Part shown: positions 20,884-28,447 of the stretch, in pieces
Layout: each line of letters opens with the position of its first letter
Numbering within the stretch: the stretch's first letter is position 1
Assembly (NCBI GenBank): GCA_964442285.1
Contig: CAYTZH010000031.1
Location: 1-60,681, forward strand
Origin: CAYTZH01 sp964442285
GTDB lineage: Bacteria; Myxococcota_A; UBA9160; JAFDET01
Length of the DNA stretch: 60,681 nucleotides
Direction: 5' to 3'
The notes under the pieces: generated by a model
Seen by the model: the letters and a program-made list of their open reading frames with translations, nothing else
What the model was told of the DNA's origin: nothing
Database searches by the model: none
Program-made: the position numbers and the translations under genes

Positions 20884-21144
20884 TCAGTCGGTGTGCCCGA
20901 CCAGGGTCTTGATCGGCTCTTTGTGGCCCAGCCAGTGGGCGGGCCGGAAGATCAGGTAGTCGATGACCACCCCGACCGGGTGCAGCACGTAGGCCAGGAC
21001 CCGGAGCGGGTGCCCGGCCTCGTCGGCGTGGTACTCGTCCGCAGCCGCCGGCGTCGCCGCGAGGGCGAGCCCGAGGGCGAGAGCGAGCGCCGTCAGCGAG
21101 CGGGACCGGCGCTTCTCGAGGCGGGTCGGGTCGGTCGGCGACAT
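20884..21144 (-). CDS. Small exported protein of unknown function
   Basis: An 86-residue protein. Residues about 11-36 form a signal peptide (LTALALALGLALAATPAAA). The mature part is only about 50 residues and has a dense motif: HPLRVLAYVLHPVGVVIDYL then FRPAHWLGHKEPIKTLVGHT. Similar small proteins with the LHPVGV-x-D-x6-RP-x-HW pattern occur in deltaproteobacterial genomes as far as I recall, without assigned function. Start chosen at the ATG before the basic signal n-region. It is monocistronic, between lptC and hsp20. Confidence 0.72.
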   Translation of the reverse strand: MSPTDPTRLEKRRSRSLTALALALGLALAATPAAADEYHADEAGHPLRVLAYVLHPVGVVIDYLIFRPAHWLGHKEPIKTLVGHTD

Positions 21145-21270
21145 CTTCCGCGGAACCTCCAGCTGTGTGGCTGCCGGGGGGCGGCACGCTCTTTCTAGCA
21201 GCCCGGCCCGGTCCTGGGAACCGGCTTTTCGGCTGAACCGACGCAAGCCTTTTGCCTTCCCTCACCGTCC

Positions 21271-21313
21271 CCCGGGGCCTCCGGAGGCCGCCGAGGCGTC
21301 CTGAGGCCCCGGG
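21271..21313 (-). terminator. Long perfect-stem hairpin after hsp20
   Basis: Perfect 11-bp arms CCCGGGGCCTC (21271-21281) and GAGGCCCCGGG (21303-21313) flank a 21-nt loop, which itself contains another small GC-rich inverted repeat. It begins 2 bp after the hsp20 stop. No T-run follows on the minus strand, so it may be a terminator lacking a U-tract or a 3' mRNA-stability element. Confidence 0.55.
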
Positions 21314-21315
21314 AG

Positions 21316-21786
21316 CTACTTCACCGCGACCGGCTGGGGCTTGCTCTCTTCCGCCTTCGGCAGCGTGATCGTGAGCACGCCATCGTGGTAGCGGGCGTCG
21401 ACCTTGTCCGGGCTCACGTTGCGGGGCAGGCTCAGCGAGCGGCTGAAGCTGCCGTAGCTCCGCTCGACGTAGCGACGCTTCTCGCTCTTCTCCTCCCGCT
21501 CGCTCCGCTTCTCGCCCCGGATCGAGAGCACCCCGTCCTCCACCTCGACGCTCAGATCCTCCTTCTTGACGCCCGGGATCTCGACGGTGACGGTGTAGGC
21601 CTCGTCGCTCTCGTGGACGTCGAGGGCCAGCGCCGGGCCGCCGGCTCGGGCAGCCGGCCACTCGTCGGTCAGGCGCCGCAGGCGCGACCCGAAGAGGTCG
21701 CCGAAGGGGCTCCAGCCCTCCAGCTCGCCCAGGGGGCCCCAGGGCGTCACGGAGCGCGGCGTGTCCTCGGTCTGTTTCCTGGCCAT
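21316..21786 (-). CDS. Small heat-shock protein, Hsp20/alpha-crystallin family
   Basis: A 156-residue holdase chaperone. The alpha-crystallin domain covers about residues 45-145 (LALDVHESDEAYTVTVEIPGV, KEDLSVEVEDGVLSIRGEKR, RNVSPDKVDARYHDGVLTITLPK). The C-terminal tail lacks a clear I-x-I motif. The ATG is preceded by GGGAGGA with good spacing. A strong sigma-54 promoter match lies 35 bp upstream of the start, so expression is probably activator-dependent. It is divergent from the CBS-domain gene. Confidence 0.92.
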   Translation of the reverse strand: MARKQTEDTPRSVTPWGPLGELEGWSPFGDLFGSRLRRLTDEWPAARAGGPALALDVHESDEAYTVTVEIPGVKKEDLSVEVEDGVLSIRGEKRSEREEKSEKRRYVERSYGSFSRSLSLPRNVSPDKVDARYHDGVLTITLPKAEESKPQPVAVK

Positions 21787-21820
21787 GAACTCGTCCTCCC
21801 AAGGGTTTGCCGGAAAGGAC

Positions 21821-21836
21821 TGCAACCCACGTGCCG
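21821..21836 (-). promoter_or_regulatory. Sigma-54 (-24/-12) promoter for hsp20
   Basis: On the minus strand the sequence is CGGCACGTGGGTTGCA. It matches the sigma-54 consensus TGGCACG-N4-TTGCW at every position except the first base, with the correct GG-to-GC spacing. Predicted transcription start is near 21810, giving a leader of about 24 nt that contains the GGGAGGA ribosome site of hsp20. Confidence 0.75.
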
Positions 21837-21862
21837 GCGCTGCCAGGCTGCTGGCTCGGCCG

Positions 21863-21880
21863 GACACAGCGGGCTGTGTC
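21863..21880. promoter_or_regulatory. Perfect inverted repeat in the hsp20/CBS divergent region
   Basis: GACACAGC and GCTGTGTC form perfect 8-bp arms around GG, 27 bp upstream of the hsp20 sigma-54 promoter. This position suits an enhancer-binding-protein site or a repressor operator shared by the two divergent genes. Confidence 0.5.
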
Positions 21881-21961
21881 GCCGTGCCGCAGGACTGGGA
21901 CGTCGCGTCGCTCCGGGGACTTCGCGTCGTTTCGGGGACGTCGCGGCGGGCCGAGATGCGT

Positions 21962-21967
21962 TAGCTT
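21962..21967 (+). promoter_or_regulatory. -10 element for a probably leaderless CBS-domain mRNA
   Basis: TAGCTT lies 8 nt before the ATG at 21976. A start 7-9 nt after a -10 places transcription initiation on the start codon. No ribosome-binding site precedes the ATG, in agreement with a leaderless transcript. The same arrangement recurs at four other genes in the window. Confidence 0.45.
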
Positions 21968-21975
21968 CGGCCCCC

Positions 21976-22392
21976 ATGGGTGAGTCGCACAAGGTCCGGG
22001 ACGTGATGCAGTCCGAGGTGGTGACCCTCGAGCGCAACGACGAGCTGAGTCTGGCGGACGACGTCATGCGGCTCGGCCGGATCCGCCACATGCCGATCCT
22101 CGACGAGGAGGGCGCGCTCGCGGGCGTGCTGAGCCAGCGGGACCTCTTCCGCGGCGCCCTCGCCCGCACCCTGGGCTACGGCGAGCACGCCCAGCGCAAG
22201 CTGCAGAACATGCTGCGGGTGAAGGACGTGATGACGACCGAGCCCGTCACCGTCGACCCGGATACGCCGCTCGCCGACGCCGCGCGCCTGATGATCGAGC
22301 GCAAGATCGGCTGCCTGCTGGTGGTCAAGGGCACGACGCTGGTCGGGATCCTCACCGAAGGGGACTTCGTCTCGCTCGCCGCAAAGGGCTGA
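21976..22392 (+). CDS. Tandem CBS-domain protein
   Basis: A 138-residue stand-alone CBS pair: KVRDVMQSEVVTLERNDELSLADDVMRLGRIRHMPIL then VKDVMTTEPVTVDPDTPLADAARLMIERKIGCLLVV, with the matching QRDLFRGAL and TEGDFVSLA ends. CBS pairs bind adenine nucleotides and report energy state, often to a partner protein. Partner unknown. Divergent from hsp20, convergent with pcm (16 bp between stops). Confidence 0.9.
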   Translation: MGESHKVRDVMQSEVVTLERNDELSLADDVMRLGRIRHMPILDEEGALAGVLSQRDLFRGALARTLGYGEHAQRKLQNMLRVKDVMTTEPVTVDPDTPLADAARLMIERKIGCLLVVKGTTLVGILTEGDFVSLAAKG

Positions 22393-22408
22393 GCCGGCTC
22401 CCGGTCGA

Positions 22409-23107
22409 CTACGCCTCGTGGACCAGGGGGACGAAGACCACCGGCAGCAGGCTGCGGCGGGTGATCCCGCCGTCGGCGCTCTTCTCGAAGAGCACGAGCT
22501 CCTGGCTCGAGCTCGCGACGCCCACCGGGATCACCAGCCGTCCCCCGGGCGCCAGCTGCTCGAGCAGCGGCGGCGGAACGCTCGAGGCGGCCGCCGCCAC
22601 CAGGATGGCCGCGTAGGGCGCGTGCTCCGGCCAGCCCTCCCAGCCGTCCCCCTCCCGCACGCTGACGTTCGTGTAGCCGAGCGAGGCCAGCCGGCTCCGG
22701 GAGGCTTCGACCAGCTGCGGGTGGCGCTCCACCCCGTAGACGCGGCCCGCGAGCTCGGCGAGGACCGCGGCCTGGTAGCCGCTGCCGGTGCCCACGTCGA
22801 GGACGGCGTCACCCGGGCCGGGCGCGGCGACGTCGGTCATCAGCGCCACGATGTAGGGCTGGGAGATCGTCTGCCCGCAACCGATGGGGCGGGCGGCGTC
22901 CGCGTAGGCGCGCTCCGTCTCGACCTCGGGCACGAACCGGTGTCGCGGGACGCGGGCCAGGGCCGCGAGCGTCCGCGGCGCGAAGCGGCCGCGCCCGGTC
23001 CAGCGCGCCGTGGCGCGCGCCTGCTCCTCGACCACCCGGAGCATCTCCTGGCGCTCGGCCTCGCGCTCGGCGCGCGGGCGCTCCTCCGGCTCGGTCGAGC
23101 GGGCCAC
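22409..23107 (-). CDS. pcm: Protein-L-isoaspartate O-methyltransferase
   Basis: Pcm uses SAM to start repair of isoaspartyl damage in aged proteins. The 232-residue product has the family signature GCGQTISQPYIVALMT, SAM motif I VLDVGTGSGYQAAVLAEL, GVERHPQLVE, and motif III LEQLAPGGRLVIPVG. A basic/acidic N-terminal extension of about 35 residues precedes the domain. GTG start. It lies 28 bp downstream of the metallo-beta-lactamase gene. Confidence 0.94.
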   Translation of the reverse strand: MARSTEPEERPRAEREAERQEMLRVVEEQARATARWTGRGRFAPRTLAALARVPRHRFVPEVETERAYADAARPIGCGQTISQPYIVALMTDVAAPGPGDAVLDVGTGSGYQAAVLAELAGRVYGVERHPQLVEASRSRLASLGYTNVSVREGDGWEGWPEHAPYAAILVAAAASSVPPPLLEQLAPGGRLVIPVGVASSSQELVLFEKSADGGITRRSLLPVVFVPLVHEA

Positions 23108-23135
23108 GACCCGAGTGAAGCACGGCCCGACGCGG

Positions 23136-24539
23136 TCAGTCGAGGCGGACCCGCTCCAGGTCCTTCGGGACGACGGCGTGGCGGTCGAGGCGATCGCGCA
23201 GGGCGTCGCGCAGGGACTCGGACGCCGCCCGCTCGCCGTGGACCACGAAGGTGGTGGCGGCGGGCGGCCCCGCGCCCACCCAGGCCAGCAGCTCCTCCCG
23301 ATCGGCGTGGACGGAGAAGGCGGGGACGTCGACGATCTCGGCGCGCACCGGCACGTAGCGCCCCAGCAGCTTGAGGGAGCGCGCGCCGTTCAACAGATGG
23401 CGGCCGCGGGTGCCCTCGGGCTGATAGCCCACCAGCACGACGGTGCTGCGGGGATCGGGCAGTCGGCGGGCGGCGTGGTGGAGCACGCGGCCCCCGGTCA
23501 GCATGCCCGACGCAGAGACGATGATCGCCGGCGGCTGCGCGTCGTGGATCGCCTTCGAGGCCTCGACGTCCCGGGCCTCCACCAGCCCGCCCGGGTCGAA
23601 CGGCGCGGGATGGTCGCGCAGCTCCGGCCGGATCTCGGCGTCGCCGGCGGCGATGGCGCGTCGATAGACCTCCAGCGCCGAGAGGGCCATGGGGCTGTCG
23701 ACGTACACCGGGAGGTCCGGGATCCTGCCCTCGGCGACGAGCCGGCGCAGGGCGAGCAGCACGACCTCGGTCCGGTCCACGGCGAAGGCCGGGATGAGCA
23801 CGACCCCCCGCCGCCCCGCCGTGCGCACGATCGCCGCGGCCAGGCTCTCGAGGGCGCCGGCATCGTCGTGCACCCGGTCGCCGTAGGTGGACTCCACCAG
23901 CAGCGTCTCCGCCGCGGGCGGCGGCTCCGGCGCGGCGAGGAGCGGATGCACCGGCCGGCCCAGGTCGCCGCTCACGAGCAGGGACGTCCCGGCCTCCTCG
24001 AGCTGCAGGTGCACGCTCGCCGAGCCCAGGATGTGGCCGGCGCGGCGCAGCTCGACGCGGACGCCGGGCGCCACCTCCAGCGGGCTCCCGAACGCGGTCG
24101 GGCGCAGGTGGCCGAGGCTGCGCTCGGCGTCCTCCTCGGTGTAGAGGGGCAGCGCGGGACGGTGCTTCGAGAAGCCCTTGCGATTGGCGTAGGCCGCGTC
24201 CTCTTCCTGCAGCCGGCCGCCATCCGGCAGCAGGATCCCGCACAGCTCGACGCTGCGCGCCGTGGCGAAGACCGGGCCGCTGAAGCCGTTGCGGACCAGG
24301 GCGGGCAGATAGCCGGAGTGGTCGAGGTGGGCGTGGCTCAGGACCACGGCGTCGATCTCGGCGGGCGCCACGGGGAACGGATCCCAATTGCGCAGGCGCA
24401 GCGGCTTGAGCCCCTGGAAGAGCCCGCAGTCCACCAGCACCCGGGCCCGGGGCGTCTCCACCAGGAAGCGGCTCCCGGTCACGGTGCCGGCGGCGCCGAG
24501 AAAGCGCAGGCGGGCCGCCCCGGACACGCGCCGGCTCAC
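23136..24539 (-). CDS. Metallo-beta-lactamase/beta-CASP exoribonuclease-family protein
   Basis: A 467-residue MBL-fold protein of the CPSF73/RNase J-like group. It opens with RFLGAAGTVTGSRFLVE, has the metal motif SHAHLDHSG, SGDLGRP for the bridging Asp, the beta-CASP domain (STYGDRVHDD, IPAFAVDRTEVVLLALRRL, VYVDSPMALSALEVY), SASGMLTGGRVLHH and the C-terminal RMMBL segment with FSVHADREELLAW. Probably an RNA endo/exonuclease. Its GTG start is the last of four GTGA units in a 23-bp tandem repeat separating it from the upstream kinase gene. Confidence 0.92.
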   Translation of the reverse strand: MSRRVSGAARLRFLGAAGTVTGSRFLVETPRARVLVDCGLFQGLKPLRLRNWDPFPVAPAEIDAVVLSHAHLDHSGYLPALVRNGFSGPVFATARSVELCGILLPDGGRLQEEDAAYANRKGFSKHRPALPLYTEEDAERSLGHLRPTAFGSPLEVAPGVRVELRRAGHILGSASVHLQLEEAGTSLLVSGDLGRPVHPLLAAPEPPPAAETLLVESTYGDRVHDDAGALESLAAAIVRTAGRRGVVLIPAFAVDRTEVVLLALRRLVAEGRIPDLPVYVDSPMALSALEVYRRAIAAGDAEIRPELRDHPAPFDPGGLVEARDVEASKAIHDAQPPAIIVSASGMLTGGRVLHHAARRLPDPRSTVVLVGYQPEGTRGRHLLNGARSLKLLGRYVPVRAEIVDVPAFSVHADREELLAWVGAGPPAATTFVVHGERAASESLRDALRDRLDRHAVVPKDLERVRLD

Positions 24540-24608
24540 GTCGGGTCCTCCGCGCGGCTCACGTCGGGTCCTCCGCGCGGCTCACGTCGGGTCCTCCGCG
24601 CGGCTCAC
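24536..24608 (-). repeat. 23-bp tandem repeat of a stop-start junction (three micro-ORFs)
   Basis: Between the kinase stop and the metallo-beta-lactamase start, GTGA occurs at exact 23-bp intervals (GTG first bases at 24608, 24585, 24562 and 24539). Because 23 is 3n+2, a ribosome starting on one GTG reads eight codons (MSRAEDPT) and stops on the TGA of the next unit, which again overlaps a GTG. Three identical micro-ORFs result: 24582-24608, 24559-24585 and 24536-24562. Two complete copies of the unit also carry GGAGGA six bases before the GTG, so each copy is a full initiation site. What is seen is the repeat; ribosome relay is inference. Confidence 0.85.
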
Positions 24609-26236
24609 GTCGGGTCCCCGAGGCGGGCGCGGAGGCCCGCGCGCAGGGCCTCCTCCCAGCCCTCGCGATCGGTACGGACCTCCAGGACGTCCTCCTCGGC
24701 CGCCGGCGCCTCGAAGGCCGCGAGGCTGGCGTCGAGCCGTTCGGGGCCCGCATCGGAGGGGTCGCGGTCCGCGGCGCTGCGCGCGGCCAGCCGCGCGCGC
24801 GCCACCGACGGGTCGCAGCGGACTTCCACGAGCAGGGCCGCGGCGCCGGCGGCCCCGGCCCGCTGGCGCGCGGCGTCGCGATGCGCGCGGCGCGCGTGGG
24901 TGGCGTCGAGCACGGCCGCGCGACCCGAGGCCAGGACGCTTGCCGCGCGCTCCCGAAGGCCGGCGTACACCTGCTCGGTGACCTCCGGTGTGTAGAGCCC
25001 CTGCTGCCAGCCATCGCCGGCCCGCTCGCTGGGCGCCAGGCCCGCCTGCCGCTTGCGCACGCGGTCCGACGAGATCACCACCCCGCCCAGCGCCTCCGCC
25101 GCCACCTCGGCGGCCGTGCTCTTGCCGCTGCCCACCGCCCCGGCGACCAGCACCAGAGGGCCCGGCCGGACCGGGACCAGGGAGCGGTCGGCCAGATCGA
25201 GGTGGCGACGGGCGCTCTCGGTCGCCGCGCGGCGCTGGGCCTCCGGAACCGCCGCGTCCCGGGCGGCCAGCGCCGCCACCTTGGCCCGCACGGCGGCGCG
25301 GTAGCTCGCGAAGTAGTCGACCACCCCGTACAGGTCGAAGTCATCGCGCTCGCGGGCGTAGCGTGCGAGGAAGCGGTCCGCCAGGTCGGCCCGCTCCCGG
25401 TACGCCAGGTCCATGGCCAGGAAGGCCGCGTCGCTGGCCCCGTCCACCCGGCGCAGGCCAGCGTCGAACTCGATGCAGTCGATGAAGATCGGCGGCGCGT
25501 CCGGGCTCTCGAGCCAGACGTGCTCCAGGTGCAGGTCGCCGTGGCCGTCCACCGCCCGGCCCGCCCGGCGCCGGCGCTCGAAGCGCTCCGCGCGCGCGGC
25601 GGCGAAGGCGCGGGCGGCGCCGCGGACCCGCTCCACGAGCGCCTCGGAGACGACGTCCCCGGACTCGGCGAGGGAGCGGAAGTTCGCCTCCACCGGCCCC
25701 GTGATGGCCGCTCGCCAGGCGTCGGCCGAGAAGGGCGCCGGCACCCCGAGCCCGACGCGGTCGTGGAAGCGCGCCACCGCCTCGGCGATGGCGTCCACGT
25801 GGGGCGCGGCCAGCTCCCCGCGGCGCAGGCGGGAGAGCGCATCGGTGCCGGCGGCCAGCCGGCGCATCACCACCAGGCACTCGGGGGCGCCCGGATCCGC
25901 CGCCGTCGGATCGGGCCGACCCACTTGCCAGCGGCCGCCGACCCGCTCCACCGGCGCGACCCCGAGGTAGACGTCGGGAGCCAGGCGGCGGTTGAGCGCG
26001 ACCTCGCGGTCGCAGTCGGCCCGGCGCGCCGCCCGCGTCGAGAAGTCGAGGAAGCCCAGGGCGACCGCCTTGCGCAGCTTGTAGACCCGCGTCCGGGTCA
26101 GGAACACGTGGGAGATGTGGGTCTGCAGCGGCTCGACGGCGCCGCGCGCGTCGGGGTCCCAGGGATGCGCCTCCGCGGTCGCGAGGGCGTCCGCGAGGCC
26201 GTCCGGCAGCGGCTCCAGCTCGTCACGGGTGCTCAC
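24605..26236 (-). CDS. Bifunctional phosphotransferase-like/P-loop kinase fusion
   Basis: A 543-residue two-domain protein. The N-terminal about 340 residues resemble aminoglycoside/choline phosphotransferase folds (HGDLHLEHVWLE as the catalytic-loop equivalent, FIDCIEFDAGLRRVD as the metal loop). The C-terminal about 180 residues are an AAA_33-type P-loop kinase (VLVAGAVGSGKSTAAE, VVISSDRVRKRQ, VLDATHARRAHRD). This fused family is widespread and annotated as an aminoglycoside phosphotransferase/ATP-binding protein, but its substrate is unknown and resistance should not be assumed. GTG start at 26236, 10 bp after the zinc-ribbon stop. Confidence 0.88.
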   Translation of the reverse strand: MSTRDELEPLPDGLADALATAEAHPWDPDARGAVEPLQTHISHVFLTRTRVYKLRKAVALGFLDFSTRAARRADCDREVALNRRLAPDVYLGVAPVERVGGRWQVGRPDPTAADPGAPECLVVMRRLAAGTDALSRLRRGELAAPHVDAIAEAVARFHDRVGLGVPAPFSADAWRAAITGPVEANFRSLAESGDVVSEALVERVRGAARAFAAARAERFERRRRAGRAVDGHGDLHLEHVWLESPDAPPIFIDCIEFDAGLRRVDGASDAAFLAMDLAYRERADLADRFLARYARERDDFDLYGVVDYFASYRAAVRAKVAALAARDAAVPEAQRRAATESARRHLDLADRSLVPVRPGPLVLVAGAVGSGKSTAAEVAAEALGGVVISSDRVRKRQAGLAPSERAGDGWQQGLYTPEVTEQVYAGLRERAASVLASGRAAVLDATHARRAHRDAARQRAGAAGAAALLVEVRCDPSVARARLAARSAADRDPSDAGPERLDASLAAFEAPAAEEDVLEVRTDREGWEEALRAGLRARLGDPT

Positions 26237-26246
26237 CGCCGAGAGC

Positions 26247-26537
26247 CTAGTACTCCACCTCGGCGATGAGCAGGCCATCGGAGGAGCGCGCGACGCGCAT
26301 CCTCGCCATGCACGCCATGCAGTAGACGCGATCCCCCGGGCGCAGCTCCCGGGTGGAACGGATGACCACCTTGCAGACCGGGCAGAGCACCTCGTTGGGC
26401 GCCAGACGGTCGCCCTCCCCTTCCCAGCGGCGGTAGAACTTCCGGTACTTGACGGGGACCTCGTCGAAGCCCCGGTCGTCCAGCACGAAGCGCTGGCGCG
26501 GCGCCTCCTCCTCCGTCCGCGGGCCCGGTTCGCTCAC
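26247..26537 (-). CDS. Small zinc-ribbon protein coupled to the di-iron genes
   Basis: A 96-residue protein with two cysteine knuckles, CPVC and CMAC, 22 residues apart, forming a likely zinc ribbon in the C-terminal half. The N-terminal half has a conserved-looking VLDDRGFDEVPVKYRKFYRRWEGEG stretch. Its GTG start overlaps the stop of the upstream di-iron gene as GTGA, so it is translated with it. Function unknown; a metal-delivery, redox or regulatory subunit for the di-iron proteins is possible. Confidence 0.75.
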   Translation of the reverse strand: MSEPGPRTEEEAPRQRFVLDDRGFDEVPVKYRKFYRRWEGEGDRLAPNEVLCPVCKVVIRSTRELRPGDRVYCMACMARMRVARSSDGLLIAEVEY

Positions 26538-27337
26538 GAGGTGAACCCCAGGCGCTCGACGGCGGCCAGGTAGTTGCGACCGAGGTCCGGCCGCTCGGCG
26601 CGGGTCACGCCCACCTCGTGGAGCGTCTCCTCGAAGCAGTCGAGCACCAGCCGATCCAGCTCCCGCTTCACCTCGCCGAGCCGGGCGCGGGTGTGGGGCG
26701 CCGCCTTCAGGCGGCGTCCCAGCTCGTTCTCCCCGAAGCCGATGTGGCGTCGCTCGTCCTTGATGATCCCCAGCAGCACCTCCCGGGTGATGGGGTCCGC
26801 GCGCTGGGCGTGCATGTGGAAGGTGGCGAACTCCATGGCCTCGAGGATCACGTTCTGGGCGAAGAGCGCGGCCTCCCAGTCCTTGCTGGCGACCAGCTGG
26901 GCCAAGCGTGTCCGGAAGGCCTGCAGGGCGGAGCTTCCCCGCCGCTCCATCTCGCTCTCCGCGTCGGCGACCCCGAGATCCTCCAGCCGGTGCAGGAGCA
27001 CCTCCAGGTGACGGCCCTCGTCGACGACCTGGGTCGACAGGAAGATCTTGGTCGGCCGGTTGGGCGCCACCGAGACGAGCCCGCTGGCACCCTCCAGGGC
27101 CGCGGTCTCGCCGATGCAGTAGTTGCACAGCACGGTGACCAGGCGGTCGCGCTCGCCGTCGTCGAGCGCCACCGCCTCCGTCTCCGCGCGGTGGCCGTAG
27201 GGGCGACCGGTCAGGTAGCCCTGGACGGCCTCGAACCAGAACTCGAACGAGTGGACGTGGCGGTGGAAGGTCTCCGGTGCCAGGTCGTGGACGTCGGCCG
27301 GCTCGTCGCCACGACCGGGATCGGAACCGGCCACCAT
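26534..27337 (-). CDS. Ferritin-like di-iron protein, second of a tandem pair
   Basis: A 267-residue four-helix protein with all elements of a carboxylate-bridged di-iron site: IGETAALEG on helix B, VVDEGRHLEVL on helix C, ILEAMEFATFHM on helix E and IIKDERRHIGFGENEL on helix F (two E-x2-H pairs). The pattern is shared with ribonucleotide-reductase R2 and R2-like oxidases and with the upstream gene product. I cannot tell R2, R2lox-like or another oxidase apart from motifs alone. ATG start overlaps the upstream stop by one base (TGATG). Confidence 0.8.
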   Translation of the reverse strand: MVAGSDPGRGDEPADVHDLAPETFHRHVHSFEFWFEAVQGYLTGRPYGHRAETEAVALDDGERDRLVTVLCNYCIGETAALEGASGLVSVAPNRPTKIFLSTQVVDEGRHLEVLLHRLEDLGVADAESEMERRGSSALQAFRTRLAQLVASKDWEAALFAQNVILEAMEFATFHMHAQRADPITREVLLGIIKDERRHIGFGENELGRRLKAAPHTRARLGEVKRELDRLVLDCFEETLHEVGVTRAERPDLGRNYLAAVERLGFTS

Positions 27338-28233
27338 CACGGACGCTCGGGCGTCTGGTACTCGAGCCCGATCCGTCCGAGGCGGATCTTGAACTCCTTG
27401 AGCACGGTGTCCGCGAGCAGACCCTCCATCTCCTCGGGCTCCAGGTCCGAGAGATCCTGGCCGTGGAACGTGGCCTTCTGCTCCGACGTCCCGGCCTCCT
27501 CGGCCATGGCCTGGCGCATCCGGGCCATCTCCTCGCGCTGCTCGTTGCCGCGGAAGGAGTCCGCGAAGGTCGCGAGCATGTGGTAGGACATCTCCTTCTG
27601 CATGCGCTCGATCTCGGGCCGCTTCTCCGGAGACTCGCGGATCAGGGAGCCGATGCGGCCCTCGCCGAAGCCGACGTGTCGTCGCTCGTCGGCGATCGTG
27701 CCGGACAGGGTGTGGGCGAACTTCGGATTGATCTTCTGGTTGCCGGCGTGCATGAGCTCGAACACCGAGAAGGCCATGCCCTCGAGCACGATGTTCTGGC
27801 CCACGACCCCGGCCACGAAGTCCTTCCGGTCGACCTTCTCCAGCAGCACCTCGGCGAACTTCACCAGGTTCGGGTTCGCGAAGGCCTGGATGGTGCTCTC
27901 GAGGTCGGCCTTCTTGACGCCCAGGTCGTAGAGCCGTTCGGTGAAGACCTCGACGTGGCGCGCCTCGTCGAGGGTCTGGGTCGCGAGGAAGCGCTTGCTC
28001 GCCTCGTCGGGCGCGGCGTTGATCAGCCCCGAGGACGCGGAGAGGGCGCAGCGCTCGCCCACCACCAGCTGCACGGTGGTGCGGATCGCCTGCTCCCGCA
28101 GGAGGTCGTCCTCGAGGAGCAGGCCCGGCTCCCGCTCGTCGGGGCCATGGCCGTACTCGGTCCCCTCGAGGTAGCCCTGAGGGGCGGACTCGAGCCAGTG
28201 CTGCACGGAGTACATCGAAAGGAAGTCGCTCAA
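27337..28233 (-). CDS. Ferritin-like di-iron protein, first of a tandem pair
   Basis: A 298-residue paralogue of the next gene: VVGERCALSA, TLDEARHVEVF, IVLEGMAFSVFE and IADERRHVGFGEGRI supply the four Glu and two His of a di-iron centre. The C-terminal tail (from about 245) is Met/Glu-rich and extends beyond the second protein. The start is TTG with a strong AGGAGA ribosome site seven bases upstream. Tandem non-identical copies suggest a heterodimer. A sigma-54-like promoter and a palindromic operator lie upstream. Confidence 0.82.
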   Translation of the reverse strand: MSDFLSMYSVQHWLESAPQGYLEGTEYGHGPDEREPGLLLEDDLLREQAIRTTVQLVVGERCALSASSGLINAAPDEASKRFLATQTLDEARHVEVFTERLYDLGVKKADLESTIQAFANPNLVKFAEVLLEKVDRKDFVAGVVGQNIVLEGMAFSVFELMHAGNQKINPKFAHTLSGTIADERRHVGFGEGRIGSLIRESPEKRPEIERMQKEMSYHMLATFADSFRGNEQREEMARMRQAMAEEAGTSEQKATFHGQDLSDLEPEEMEGLLADTVLKEFKIRLGRIGLEYQTPERP

Positions 28234-28261
28234 AGCCGATTCTCCTCTGCGTCGGTTCGAC

Positions 28262-28281
28262 CCGACCGATCGTTCGGTTGG
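28262..28281. promoter_or_regulatory. TetR-type palindromic operator before the di-iron genes
   Basis: A 20-bp palindrome, CCGACCGATC joined to GTTCGGTTGG, matches its own reverse complement at 16 of 20 positions. Its core (ACCGA, centre, TCGGT) resembles TetR-family operators. It covers the predicted transcription start of the adjacent sigma-54-like promoter, an ideal repressor position. No TetR gene is in the window. Confidence 0.55.
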
Positions 28282-28287
28282 TCACTT

Positions 28288-28303
28288 TGCAGGTGCCGTG
28301 CCA
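28288..28303 (-). promoter_or_regulatory. Sigma-54-like promoter for the di-iron operon
   Basis: On the minus strand TGGCACGGCACCTGCA matches TGGCACG-N4-TTGCW with one substitution (C for the first T of the -12 box). Spacing is exact. Predicted start is near 28277, about 44 nt before the TTG start codon. Confidence 0.6.
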
Positions 28304-28447
28304 GACCCGATCGCGGCGCAGGCGGCCCCGAGCCGACCTCTCCGACCTCCCGACGGGCGACCGCCGGCCACATCCGCGGACGTCGCGTGGGGCGATTCGC
28401 CACCGTGACGGGGCCGGATCGCGCGGGCGGGCGCGGGGGCCGACTGT

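Noticed and set aside
24536..24608. Short regularly spaced repeats as a CRISPR array
   Set aside because: Units are contiguous with no spacers, only 23 bp long, and lie exactly at a coupled gene junction; no cas genes.
24605..26236. Aminoglycoside resistance gene
   Set aside because: The fused phosphotransferase/P-loop family is a widespread housekeeping-type family of unknown substrate; the fold alone does not show resistance.
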